In this document: positions 42,469 to 53,346 of the stretch, piece by piece
Layout: each line of letters opens with the position of its first letter
Position numbering within the stretch: position 1 is the first letter of the stretch
From: Strigamia acuminata
Lineage: Eukaryota; Arthropoda; Chilopoda; Geophilomorpha; Linotaeniidae
Assembly: GCA_949358305.1 (NCBI GenBank)
Contig: OX442314.1
Location: 47,004,581 to 47,068,580 of the forward strand
DNA: 64,000 bases
Direction of reading: 5' to 3'
Position numbers and translations under genes: made by a program
Notes under the pieces: model-generated
Told to the model about the DNA's origin: nothing
The model's database searches: none
Seen by the model: the letters and a program-made list of their open reading frames with translations, nothing else

Positions 42469-43382
42469 TGTGGCAAGGTAATTTTTACGTGGTCGGTGGA
42501 ATCCAGAGTAGAAATAATAAGACTCATTGTAAAAATGAAAATGGTTTATTAAGTAAACACACTAAAATAAAATGACAAAATGAATAATTAATTCGCCTTC
42601 CTTGAGGCTGGCTCACGCCAATACTAACCAATACTAACCCTACAAAATAGGCCTATGTGGTGCAACACATGACCTAGCTAAAATAAGCTAAAAACACAGC
42701 TAACAATATTCATAGTCTAAACATAAAAGACACAAACAGTAATTCAAAAGAGAATAGGATTTGGCAAAACAAATGGTACTTACAGTTGCCCAAAAGGAAC
42801 TGGAATCACACACACACAAAATGGTCACTAATGTTATATTGTCCTGACTGGTTTGTTGTAGAACTAGTAGAAGTTGCCTGGTCTATTTCTCCCTGAAGTG
42901 GTTTCAAAGGTTTGAAGTAGATTCTAGTGGAATTGGTCATTTCTAGCACAAGTCCAACAAGTCACTTTCTTCTAAGTGTCTTAACATCAACTGGAAAGCT
43001 GCATCAGGTTTGAGGTGTTCTCTGCTTGAGAATCAATCACCAACTGGTCTTTCACAGCCTTTTTCACAGGTGTTGAAATTGTGCATTCCAACCCCTGCTA
43101 ATCCTGGACCGTGTCATAACCAGTGATAATTGTGATACACTACTGAGAGCCTGTGATGGTTACAGCTCCTCCTCCTGCTAATCACTTAATTGGTCCCTTC
43201 TTGGAACTCCATGACTCAATCTGTCTGCTAATCACTTAATTGGTCCCTTCTTGGAACTCCATGACTCAATCTGTCGGTCACTTAACAGGTGCGCTTGCCC
43301 TGTTTTGAGGCTAAAGTTCACAGCTGTCTCATTTGTTGTGTACAGCAGTGATATTCAGGGGCTGCCATATTTGCTTGTGACA
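42469..43382 (-). mobile_element. Solo LTR, 914 bp, minus orientation
   Basis: Plus-strand limits TGTGGCAAGG and TTGTGACA; direct CTAG at 42465-42468 and 43383-43386 as target duplication. Read on the minus strand it begins TGTCACAAGCA, carries AATAAA-type signals near 42550, and ends CCTTGCCACA. Inside, a 50-bp segment (ctgctaatcacttaattggt onward) is present twice in tandem at about 43174-43275. Confidence 0.75.
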
Positions 43383-43386
43383 CTAG

Positions 43387-44400
43387 GATGAATCCATCAT
43401 CATCGCACCACTGAGCGTCACAGTAGTGAATAGGGAGAGGGGGGGGGGGGGGGAGTAGCGCAGGCGATGGATAGCTGTTCTTGTGTTCTTGATGGCTTTA
43501 GTTTTAAATTTTAAATTTTGAACTCGTAAAAAATTAATTATCACTCTCGATAGGCATTTATATTTAAAAAATCTGCAAGGATTTTTGAGAAAGGAACGTA
43601 CAATCACATACATATATTATAGTTAAACACTTAACTTAAATATATTAAAAATCACAAACCTTATTTTGAAAAACAGTGGATGAAGTTAGAATCAACTAAA
43701 ACCTTGTAGAGCTAAGAAAAACACGACTGCATGAGTTACATTTGCAAAAAGAACTGAAATTTAATTTTTATGAGAGCAATAAAAGTGAGAGAAAGTTTTT
43801 CCTCTCAAAATGTGGGTCACAGATGTCGGTCACAGATGTGGGTTTACACCTGCGCCACAGTGGACACAATACAAAACTGAATTATGGTAGTTCTTTTGGG
43901 AACCGTCAGTTTTCATATATCTGTATAGTAAAATAAAGCAATTTACCTTATTCTGAGTACTTCGTTGACTAACTTTATTGTTAAAAACATAACTGGTATA
44001 TATAAACATAAAGTAAAAGAAAAAATGGCATTGTCTCAAACAATGTCATTTAAGACATTAATTAGAAATAATTAAGCAATTCCAAATACCAAATTAGACC
44101 TTCAGAATAAAAATGAAAAAAACTAAGCAAATTAAATCTTACTAGATTCTGATAAAAGTAAAGGCAAATAAATTTAAAACATAGATTAAAAACACAAATT
44201 TAAGCAAAATTAAGCAATTCCAAATTAAAATTAAAAATTGAAAAAAGAAACGTTAAAAGATACATTCTTCAAGTCTTTTTTTTTTTTTTTAACTTAAAAA
44301 CAACTTACAAGTTAGAATGAAAACAAGCTTTTTGTTAGTGTTTTTCAGTGTTTTTTATTTTTTTCCTGCTTGCATCCTATTGATGTTTTGTTTAAACTAG
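43387..44400. other. Unassigned DNA with a G15 run
   Basis: A run of 15 G lies at about 43439-43453, the only long G tract in the window. The rest is AT-rich, with no gene recognised. Confidence 0.4.
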
Positions 44401-44404
44401 TGGC

Positions 44405-45877
44405 AATAAACTCTTACTGGGCCTTTCCACAAGGAAAAACTACCAAAAAAAATTGCACACTTCTCAGCACACAAGTTCAATATCCAGCTCATGTGAGTCA
44501 GACAGTGAGACGGAAGAAAAACAAGTGTTACTCAACCCAGCTGCAAAAGTAGAGCAGACAGTGCAAGTAGACAAACATAAACACTGCAAGTCTAAATTTA
44601 GAGCATGTATAGCACACCATGGTGGCTCTTCATACAATCTGCCTGAGGGGGCGAGCTGACCAGACCTTGGACACCTGCAAAAATAAACATCAAAGTGCTT
44701 TGGTTGGTTGGTTGGTTGGCTGTGTGTGAAATACTGTCGCGCAAATATTGATGTATGCTTTTGATTGTTGTCGTGTTGCTACAACCAACTCCAATTTTTT
44801 TTATTCATCAAAATTTATTTCTAAAATGTCTCTGTAAAACATAGAGATCCATTATTTCTTAGATGGATTGGAGATTCCCAACCTTTCGCATCTTCAAACC
44901 AACACTGATGCAGAGTATTTTACTATTGGCTGTAGATAGTTGAGCCAAATGCTGTTGTGTTTAATCTAAACACCCTTTTCTCTTGTTTGACAAATAGTTA
45001 AACCTTGCTTTTGTCACTCCTTGTACTTTTGTACCAAAATTCAATTAATTTTGTAATGTAAACACATTACAAAACCAATTGAAGTTTGCCTTTAGTAAAA
45101 TATGTATTGCCGTTCTGAGCAACACATCGTCAAGATTATTCATCTCAACCCCTACAACCCACTCATGATAAGTCTCTGAAACAAAGAGCCGATCAAACTA
45201 CAGCTCACAGACCACACATTCCAACAGCTATTACTAGTTTTTTCCCTATTAGTTGCACACCAGAAATAAAACATAAAAATAAAATAAAATAATAAACGCT
45301 TTCTGGGCCTTTCCACAAGGAAAAAGTACCAAAATAAATTGCACACTTCTCACCACACACGGACACTTTAATTTGAAGCCTTCAATTCAACACAGATACA
45401 GTACACACTTTTGACTAGAAGTGGTTTTACAACATGGCCATGAATATTAATGAGCCAATTAATATTCAGTTACATCTGTATTAGGCCTACTCATACATTG
45501 AATTGGGACTTGTGTGCAACAATTAACTGAAACGACAACGAACCGAACCAGCACTCGCAATATACGCGCACAATGCAAGTTACATGTGCGCTTATTTAGA
45601 ACGTGTTTAGTGAATAATTCCGAAGATATTTAGCGACAACATTCGACGAACTTGGACGAATTTCATAATAACTGTAAGCTTACTACTGTACACAATTGTT
45701 CTTTTATTATTTGATATAAGTTTGGATAAACGATACACACATACACGTATGCGAAGTGCGTGAGTTACTAACGATATTTACAGCCGTCTTGGAGCCTTTT
45801 TATTAGTGATGGATTACACGCAGAGCCATTGTTCGAAGGTACATTGTTGTGTTATAACACATACCAGGGCTGCAACT
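44405..45877. repeat. Region with a dispersed direct repeat
   Basis: A block of about 65 bp (tgggcctttccacaaggaaa then attgcacacttctc) occurs at about 44417-44475 and again at about 45303-45355. Both are followed by unrelated sequence. A (ttgg)n microsatellite lies at 44701-44719. No gene recognised. Confidence 0.5.
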
Positions 45878-46468
45878 TGTGGTGACCCTGAGCCACTTTT
45901 ATTCAATTTTATGTGTTTTTATTTAATAAAAGAGTCACCACGAAAGAAGATGTATTTACATTTTATTTTGGTAATATTTGTGTTTGGCACACGCCAAACA
46001 ATTACATAATTTAGGGGAGAGAAACTCCCCTAACACGGTTCACCCCAATATTATGTGGGGTGAAGCGTTAATTAACCGCTTACTAAATTACGACGTCTGC
46101 GCAGCATCAGCTGCGCATATTTGAAGCGTGCTTGGCACACGCCACCCTTCCCATAGCCAACGGTTATGGTGCAATAATAACGGCTTTTGGTGCAGCAAAA
46201 TCCTTTGTTGTGCCAAAATTACTAATCTGCACATATTTCGTGCGCAGATTTCGAGAGTGCATAAAACCCCAAATTTTGGCGGTTTGGCCCACTCTTGACA
46301 CAACACACCAACAACAAACAACCCACATGATCATCACTGAAGAACTTCAAACAAAAGGATTCCAAGTGCTGACCGGGTTTATACGTTTTGGTGAGTTAAG
46401 AGACATTGCTGTTTCCACTGAATAAATTCGGTGGAACCAGCCACATTTGCGTACAGGCATCGAATCTC

Positions 46469-47452
46469 CAGTGTTGTATCTAGTTCACTAAATCGCGAAC
46501 TAGTTCTAGTTCTCGTTCATCACCATTTTCAATTTACGGAACTAGTTCTAGTTCCCGTTCACCCCGAAATCTCAAAGTGAACTAAGTTCTAGTTCAGTTC
46601 TAGTTCAGTTCTAGTTCAGTTCATTTTACAAATATTTTTTTACGAATTCAAATTTTTTTTTACGCCATTTTATACTGTAATAACACATTTATTTACTGTC
46701 AAAAAATATACAAACACTTAAATTAATAAATTTATCATTGAAAGAATTAAATTCTCGAAATGGGGAAATTCAGAGTTCTCTGGCCGCCGTGCGATTCCGG
46801 ATCAACTTCAACTGCTTTTCGTTTTCGCGCAGGCGTAATTGATTTCGTGTGTTTGATAAACTCCTCCAATCGAGCCCCATGCTTAGTGGTAATATGCCGT
46901 TTCAAATTAGCAGTGGTTCCAACTGCTACCGAAATCGACTTTTCGCAAATAACACATTTGGCAGAAAAGTTCTTCCCATTGAAAGACAAGCAAAGGAAAA
47001 ATGTACCGTCATATACTGGTTTCTTACGAATTTCGGTCAACTCCACAGTTTCAGCTTCCATATTACGATACAAGATCTCGGGAATTAATTGGCAAACTGT
47101 TGTTGCAAATCCGCCAAATCAACCAAAACAATAAAACACGTAACAGGTTGTCAAGTTAGAATATCAAAAGTGGTTTTATTCAATTAAATTACACTCCCTT
47201 AATATTAAAGAAATCGACAATGATTGGCTGAGACCAAAAACCGTTTTTGGTCTCAGCCAATCATTGTCGATTTTTGAAAAACGTCCGGTGAACGAACTAG
47301 AACTGAACTAGAACGTAGTTCGCGTCAAAAAAACAAACTTCGTTCGTTTTTCACGTTCTTTAAAAACGGGGAACTAGTTCGCGTTCGTAGTTCGCGAACT
47401 ACGAACTAAGTTCGCGAACGCGAACTATTAGTTCTAGTTCGATACAACACTG
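46469..47452 (-). mobile_element. hAT element with BED finger ORF, no catalytic domain
   Basis: Exact 8-bp duplication CGAATCTC at 46461-46468 and 47453-47460; ends CAGTGTTGTATC and GATACAACACTG. Both subterminal regions are dense in the palindromic word GAACTAGTTC and variants (about 46480-46625 and 47285-47445). The only ORF is the BED finger at 46747-47073. A perfect 27-bp hairpin arm pair (accaaaaaccg / cggtttttggt) lies at about 47230-47275. It interrupts the hairpin-chain LTR. Confidence 0.9.
46747..47073 (-). CDS. BED-type zinc finger protein, 108 aa, hAT-derived
   Basis: An intact frame inside the hAT element. The zinc finger reads FLCLSFNGKNFSAKCVICEK and then TTANLKRHITTKHGARLEEF, with the C-x2-C and H-x4-H spacing of BED fingers at the N-terminus of hAT transposases. 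The C-terminal tail is basic (ARKRKAVEV) and no RNase H-like or dimerisation domain follows. If expressed it could bind the element ends without cutting. Frame integrity may only reflect recent insertion. Confidence 0.7.
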   Translation of the reverse strand: MYRNMEAETVELTEIRKKPVYDGTFFLCLSFNGKNFSAKCVICEKSISVAVGTTANLKRHITTKHGARLEEFIKHTKSITPARKRKAVEVDPESHGGQRTLNFPISRI

Positions 47453-48189
47453 CGAATCTCGGGTAACGCCCGAGAAAACTCCGCTCACCCGCCGCCGTCG
47501 AGTCGCGTTGACTTGTTCCGTGATTCGCCTCCGTCGATCGAGCAACCCATCGCCGTCAACCATCGTGAGAAGACAGTGAACCACCTGCGAGCTTTACTCC
47601 GGAGTTCACTGTTTCATCGCCATCGTACGAGCGAAGGAAATTTGTTTCCGCTCGTTGTCAGCCATTGTGAGTCTCGTCCGACTTGTTCCGAGACTCATCG
47701 TCGTCGTCAACGGCAAACTTCTCGTGGAGAATCGTCGCCGCTATCTGTAAACCACCTGCGAGCTTTACTCCGGAGTTTACAGATAAAAGTAGCTGTTTTT
47801 CAACGAGAGATAATATTTCTCAGGCGAGTCCGACTCGCCATTTTCCGAGCGCTACAAATAGCCGTTTGTTGCGCGCCAAATTCTCGCGCTCAACGATCAA
47901 CTGTCGTTGTCAGCGCGTTTTCCTTTGTCTCGAGTGAGTGTAACCGCTCGCTCGTTTCATTTCCCGCTTCTCTTTATTTCTCTTCCCTAATTTTAACCGC
48001 TAAAATTAGTAATTTCTTCTAATTAATTCTCTTATTTATATTTCATTAAAATCATTTGTAATTTTCGCACAAATAAAGACATATTCGTATTTTATTCAAT
48101 TCAAACTGTCGTTTTCCTTTCATAAAATTACCCCTAGACACCACACAGGCAACCGAGTATAAGGCCTATAAACGGCATCTCAATTGCGA

Positions 48190-49510
48190 ATCGCTCACTA
48201 CAAGGTAAGTATTTGTTTTAGAGCGGAATTCCCGGAGGATCGCAACAAACTGCAAAGAACTTTGCAGGACAGCATTCTGTTGTGATTCTCTTAAAGGTTT
48301 ATAATGTTAGTAAGCGTGTTTGTATTTTATATTGTTGTCTAGGTTTTCCTGTCACACATCTTGTAGCATGTTGACAACTTTCTGTTCTCAACATTCAACC
48401 AGGAAGTTAAAATCCTAAAGTTAAAAGACCAAAATAAACCTTGGATACTGAAATCCAGACTTAGTAATACTTTTGTGGATTTCTTCAGTGGCACCCATAT
48501 AGGTACACAGTAGTTTTCAAAAATTACAAATATCAAGTGCTACCAAATGGTTTGGCTTTTTTCCAAAATATTTTTACGAGTTCAAGGGGCATCGACTTTG
48601 GCCTATCTATTTGGATGATGGAATTTTTTTCTGCAAGTTGGTCGAACCTGCTAGGTTGAAATGTGATTTTAGATTTTACAGTCTGCGGTGATCTCAAGTG
48701 TATTTTTGTATATTTGTTGTCACCACTTTGAAATATTTATTATTTTCAATTACTCTGGTTTGGCACACACCAAACCAGCCTACTGTGTCTTGGGGATGAA
48801 AACTCCCCAAACACACCTCATCCCAATATGGCTGGGGTGAGTTAAAATTAACCATTTTGGAGCAATAATTTCATTGTTGCACCAAGATTTCCGGACTTGC
48901 GTCCCTCCCGTGGAAGTCAATCTCCAGACTACCGTGGGTAAGACCATACCAGTCACAACTCCTTCAGCAATACATAACTTCATTGTTTTATTTAATTTAA
49001 TTTTTGTTTGTTTGTTTTTATTTAATTTTATTTTTGTTTGTTTTTATTTAATTTTATTTTTGCTCGTTTTTATTTTATTTTATTTCTGTTTGTTTTTATT
49101 TTATTTTATTTCTGTTTGTTTTTATTTTATTTTATTTTAAATTATGCCTTTTCTGTGGTGTCCTATCTTTTTTTTTTAAATTACAGATGTGCCAACAACA
49201 CCGGAAGAAACTAAATGAGATGATTCATACAATAAAATTTAAAATATCAAATGTTATAAATGAAAACTTCAGCTAAAAAAAAACCTCATTCGACCACAAG
49301 TTGAAAATTTGTTCAAAATATGTGTGAAAATGATTTAGAGTTTTGACACTCTTGAAATCACCTACAACCAAACAACACCCTGTGTCACTGCTCTGCCACT
49401 ATAAATATTGACTGTGTTAACATTTAGGTGATTTGAGACATTTTCTGCTATCTTTGCTAAGTTTGCAATAAGTTTGTAATAAAATTATTGTGCTATTTTA
49501 CTTATTTAGA
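48190..49510 (+). repeat. Composite repeat family, copy A
   Basis: Shares in order with 55900-62640: gcaaagaactttgcaggaca (48250, again 61128), the aaaattacaaatatcaagtg block (48520, again 56310), the hairpin block TGCGGTGATCTCAAG (48677, again 58750), tttgtttgtttttatttaat low-complexity stretches (49000, 59690, 61870), gccttttctgtggtgt (49146, 59915, 62036), and the block ending gtgctattttacttat (49505, 62628). The order suggests a long retroelement of which 49520 onward is the pol part, but ends are not resolved. Confidence 0.6.
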
Positions 49511-49519
49511 TTTTATTTT

Positions 49520-50625
49520 TGTTTTTGATTGGGGCAGACGACTACAGGAAGCATTTGACAAGTTAAAGGACATTTTGTGTAATTCCGATGTTTTGGCATT
49601 TTTTAGGAAGAATACCGAGACAGAGCTGATCGTCGATGCGTCGCCCGTCAGATTGGGGGCTGTATTGGTCCAGTGACAGAGTGATAGGCAAAACAAGCCC
49701 ATAGCGTATGCAAGCCAAACCCTTTCCGACGTCGAGAGGCGTTATTCACAGACTGAAAAGGAGGCACTCGCAGTCGTGTGGGGCTGCGAGAAATTTCGTA
49801 TGTATTTCATCGGAATGCCTTTTTGTTGATCACAGACCACAAGGTGTTAAAAGTAATTTACGAAACCAAATCCAAACCTTCCGCGAGAATAGAGAAATGG
49901 GTTCTCCGTTTGCAGCCGTACGAATTCACAATACGACACCGACCTGGAAGCACAAATATAGCGGACGCGCTATCTCGACTGATACCTGTCGGTGAAGGAA
50001 AGAGAGTGAGTGGCGGAACGGAGCGACATGTCTATTTTATTTTCAAGAACGCGATACCGAAGGCAATGACGGTAGAAGAGGTGGAAGTTTCGTCAAAAGC
50101 CGATCAACAAGTTTGCAGAATAGAACTAGCTTTTCGACAGAACTTCAAAAATTTCAATTGATTAGAAGTGAGTTAGCCATGCGGAACGACGTACTGTTTC
50201 GAGGGACAAGAATAGTGATCCCGAGCTCCCTGAAAAGGAAAGTAATTGTATTAGCGCACCAAGGGCACCAAGTTGTGGTGCGGACGAAGCAACGCTTGCG
50301 CGAGAAAGTTTGGTGGCCCGGGTTAGACCATGAAGTGGAAAGAGTTGTGCAGCAGTGTCGTGCATGCCAATACAATAGCACGACAGAGAGACCCGAGCCA
50401 ATTAAGAGCACTGAACTTCCGAAAGGACCATGCCGCGACTTGGCCATTGACATCTGCAGACCATTTAGAGATGGAAATTCAATTATAGTAGTTGTCGACT
50501 ACTATTCGAGATGGCCAGAAGCCCGGATTTTGAAATCAACAAGGACTGAGGGAATAATCGTTTGGCAGCTCGTTTCCCTTGTCTCCATCAAGGATGACAG
50601 AATGGCACTCCCCGCTCGGTGCTAA
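49520..50625 (+). pseudogene. Ty3-type retrotransposon pol (RNase H-integrase), decayed
   Basis: Plus-strand frames show the RT/RNase H junction and RNase H: AFDKLKDILCNSDVLAF, LIVDASPVRLGAVLVQ, then a [65 protein letters not shown]. After a stop come the integrase zinc module and core: VIVLAHQGHQ, KVWWPGLDHEVE, CRACQYN, IDICRPFRDGNSIIVVVDYYSRWPE. The coding sequence is 5'-truncated (no protease or RT core), has at least two stops and one frameshift, and ends within the integrase. Confidence 0.9.
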
Positions 50626-51096
50626 CCTATAACATAACCCATCTCGAGTTGTGAAACCAGTATGTTGGTGGTGAAAATTGAATTCCGTAAAAGGGTGGCA
50701 CCATTCCTTGCAATCATTATTTTTGTGCCATCACCCCACAATGTGGATGTTAATTTCAGGGCTGAAAAGAGACATGCAGTACAAAAATTAAACTTTTGCA
50801 TGGAGCAACGGGTGTTACACACCCATCTGCAAGAAGATTTCGTAACTTCAACGAACGTTTGAAACTGGCTGTGCTGCATTTGGACGCACTGAAATTCTAA
50901 CTTACCTTCATTCAATTGTATTCTTAATGCATCATTAATTATCAATCTTGAGAATCACATTAAAAATAACACATTTTGAAATTTTATTTATAAGTTTAAA
51001 TGTCACCCGTTCAGGTGTAAACATTCATTTAAGGCCCGGTTAACTCTCCCTGTTCAAGTGTCCCCGTTTAAGTGATGCGAGGTTAAGTGTCTCCGA

Positions 51097-51315
51097 CTGG
51101 GGCGGATCTAGCTTTTCGGGGGCCCGGGGGCTTAAGGTTTTTTCGGGGCCCCTTTCTCAAAATTTTTAATAGCAATCTTTCTTCTTTTTTCTTTTTTTAG
51201 CGACCTTTTTTTTTTTTTTTTTTTTTATAATACATGGCCCGGAGTCTCGAGGGCCCCCTAGAATTTGGAGACTCGGGGCTCAAGCCCCAGTAGCCAGGTG
51301 CTAGATCCGCCGCTG
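51097..51315. mobile_element. hAT MITE, copy 2 (GGCGGATCTAGC family)
   Basis: Starts CTGGGGCGGATCTAGC, ends GCTAGATCCGCCGCTG, with the same G/C palindromic subterminals and T-rich core as 7913-8117. The sequence after the right end (cttgaaaccaggagtaacgg) is shared with copy 3, so copies 2 and 3 may derive from a common longer version. Confidence 0.8.
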
Positions 51316-51360
51316 CTTGAAACCAGGAGTAACGGAAGGGAAGTTTTCCATCGTTCCGAC

Positions 51361-52127
51361 TAGGGTTTCTCAAAATCAGGGCTTTTGGAAAAACCGGTAT
51401 TTCGGTATTCAATATTTAAAAAACCGGTAAATCGGTATTTTTCGGTAATTAAGTAAAATAATATAGCTAATGTAAAATACTTTTATTTTAATCGTAATGT
51501 TTTAATTGTAATTTTTTTTTTTTTTTTTTTTTAAAAATTATTTTCAATGTGTTGTAGAGGTTTGATGAATGTGGGATTGTTTTGTTGTCAGGTGTTGGGT
51601 TTATTAGTTGAAATTAAGAATTTTTTTTTTTTAAATTGATAAATTGAGTTTGTAAGATTTTTTAAGTTAAGAAATTCGGTAAATTCTCATTTGGAAGTTA
51701 AAAAATCAATAAATTTTCATTTTTAAGTTAAAAAAAACGAAAATTTTTATTTTTAAGTTAAAAAAACGAAAATTTTCATTTTTAAGTTAAAAAATCGATA
51801 ATTTTCATTTTTAAGTTAAAAAATCGATAATTTTTTGTTTTAATGTGAAAAAAATCAATTAATTCTTAATTTATACGTATAAAAATCAATACATTTACAT
51901 TTTTAAGCTAAAAAGTCAATAACTTTGCATTTTAATGTTTAAAAAAATATCATTCAACATGCGTTATAAATGTCACTATTGCAGTGACACCTAACGGAAA
52001 AAACCGGTAAAAATACCGAATTAAAGACGGTGTTCGGTATTCGGTATTTTCTTGACAAATACCGGTTTTTGATACCGGTTTTTGATACCGGTTTTTGATA
52101 CCGGTATTTACCTGTAGAGAAACCCTA
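51361..52127. mobile_element. hAT-type MITE (TAGGGTTTCTC ends)
   Basis: Exact 8-bp duplication GTTCCGAC at 51353-51360 and 52128-52135; inverted ends TAGGGTTTCTC. Subterminal regions repeat accggtatttcggtatt on the left and its mirror on the right. The interior (51480-51960) is AT-rich with an aaaaatcgataattttcatt-like ~22-bp tandem array. No ORF. Confidence 0.9.
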
Positions 52128-52552
52128 GTTCCGACCTTGACCTTGACTTAAAACATGTGACAATTTTTCGACGTTCAAATGGGGAATGCAACGGTAGGAC
52201 ATTTTTGAAATACCTCAATAAACTGCTGCGATCCGGGTTTTTATCCACTTAATTTCTATTAAATCAAGCAGAAACCGCAGGTGAATGCTATAAAAGACTT
52301 ACAATCGGCGGCCTTAAATTATCTAGGGGTTAAGTTTAAGGAAAAGAAATAAAAAGACAGTTTTTCGTATAAAAATGACACAATATGTTTATTCTTTAAA
52401 TTACAAGGCAATGACTAGGGAAATAATACGAATGCGACAAGTCGCGAAGTAAAATGAGCGGGAAACAATGGAAGGGCTTGCAACGACTGTTGCAAGCTAC
52501 AAAGCGCTAATATGGCGCTTAAACAACTCGAAGTTGTTAGGCGAAGGGGTAT

Positions 52553-53346
52553 AATTTTACTTTACTGGCCACCTCTCAGATCATCCCCAAAATATGGATT
52601 TAGGGGTATTGAAGGGTGAAAAAACAAATGGCGTTGACGGTTTTTGGGGCAAACGAAAGCGGAAGCGAAAATCAAGAGTTTATTAGTAGTTTGTTTATAC
52701 TGGTGAGGTTAGGTTAAGCATTGGAATTATATGGCCCATTGTTGTTGTTGTCCTTTATGTTGTTGTTGTGTCGTGGGTTAGGTTAGGTTAGGTGAGGTTA
52801 GGTTAGGTTAGGTTAGGTTAGGTGAGGTTAGGTTAGGTGAGGTGAGGTTAGGTTAGGTGAGGTGAGGTGAGGTTAGGTTAGGTGAGGTTAGGTTAGGTGA
52901 GGTTAGGTTAGGTGAGGTTAGGTTAGGTGAGGTTAAAACTAGGGGCGTGGTTTCTAGTAGATTAGGTGACCCCAAAACGAAGGTAGAAAAACGAGGGTAC
53001 AAACCTGGGATAAAATGGAAACCTCTTTTAAGTGTATGGATGATGAAACTGAACAAATCGTGTAAAATCAGGTGGAAAACTGGTATAAAAATAAAGATGG
53101 CTGACAATAAGAGCGCACGTGCGTAACAATGCTGGGGAGAGATTGACTGACAGCTAACAATGAAATTAGGGTTATAAAAATGAGAAAGTAAACATTTGAT
53201 GGCCATCACTGGTCGTTAATCTGCTGTTTTCCGCTTCCGCTTCCGTTTGCCCCAAAAACCGTCAACGCCATTCGTTTTTTCACCCTAGAATACCCCTATA
53301 TCCAAATTTTGGAGATGATCTGAGAGGTGGCCAGTAAAGTAAAATT
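52553..53346. mobile_element. Inverted-repeat element carrying a TTAGG-type array
   Basis: About 130-bp inverted repeats (AATTTTACTTTACTGGCCAC onward at the left, its complement at 53210-53346) include tttttggggcaaacg and cggaagcgg blocks. The interior holds the telomere-like array. The target duplication is unclear. Inserted in the hairpin-chain LTR. Confidence 0.75.
52777..52935. repeat. (TTAGG/TGAGG)n telomere-like array
   Basis: About 31 pentamers, TTAGG interspersed with TGAGG, inside an inverted-repeat element, so it is interstitial and not a chromosome end. TTAGG is the ancestral arthropod telomere repeat. Confidence 0.9.

Larger units (their letters stand above)
45878..48145 (+). mobile_element. 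Hairpin-chain LTR-like element, plus orientation
   Basis: Begins TGTGGTGACC and ends GACACCACA, giving terminal repeats TGTGGTG/CACCACA; AATAAA at about 48072. An hAT element (46469-47452) is inserted; without it the unit is about 1.28 kb, an LTR-like size, with no ORF. Almost its whole length folds into consecutive short hairpins: GTGGTGAC/GTCACCAC around 45879-45936, 45982-45999, 46011-46033, 46039-46064, 46098-46117, 46126-46142, 46151-46169, about 46185-46218 and 46224-46250, then 47573-47612 and 47744-47783. Related copies: 52323-53988 (reverse), 48677-48890 and 58750-59300. No target duplication was found. Confidence 0.65.

Noticed and set aside
52777-52935. Chromosome-end telomere
   Set aside because: The TTAGG/TGAGG array is interstitial, degenerate and enclosed by the arms of a mobile element.
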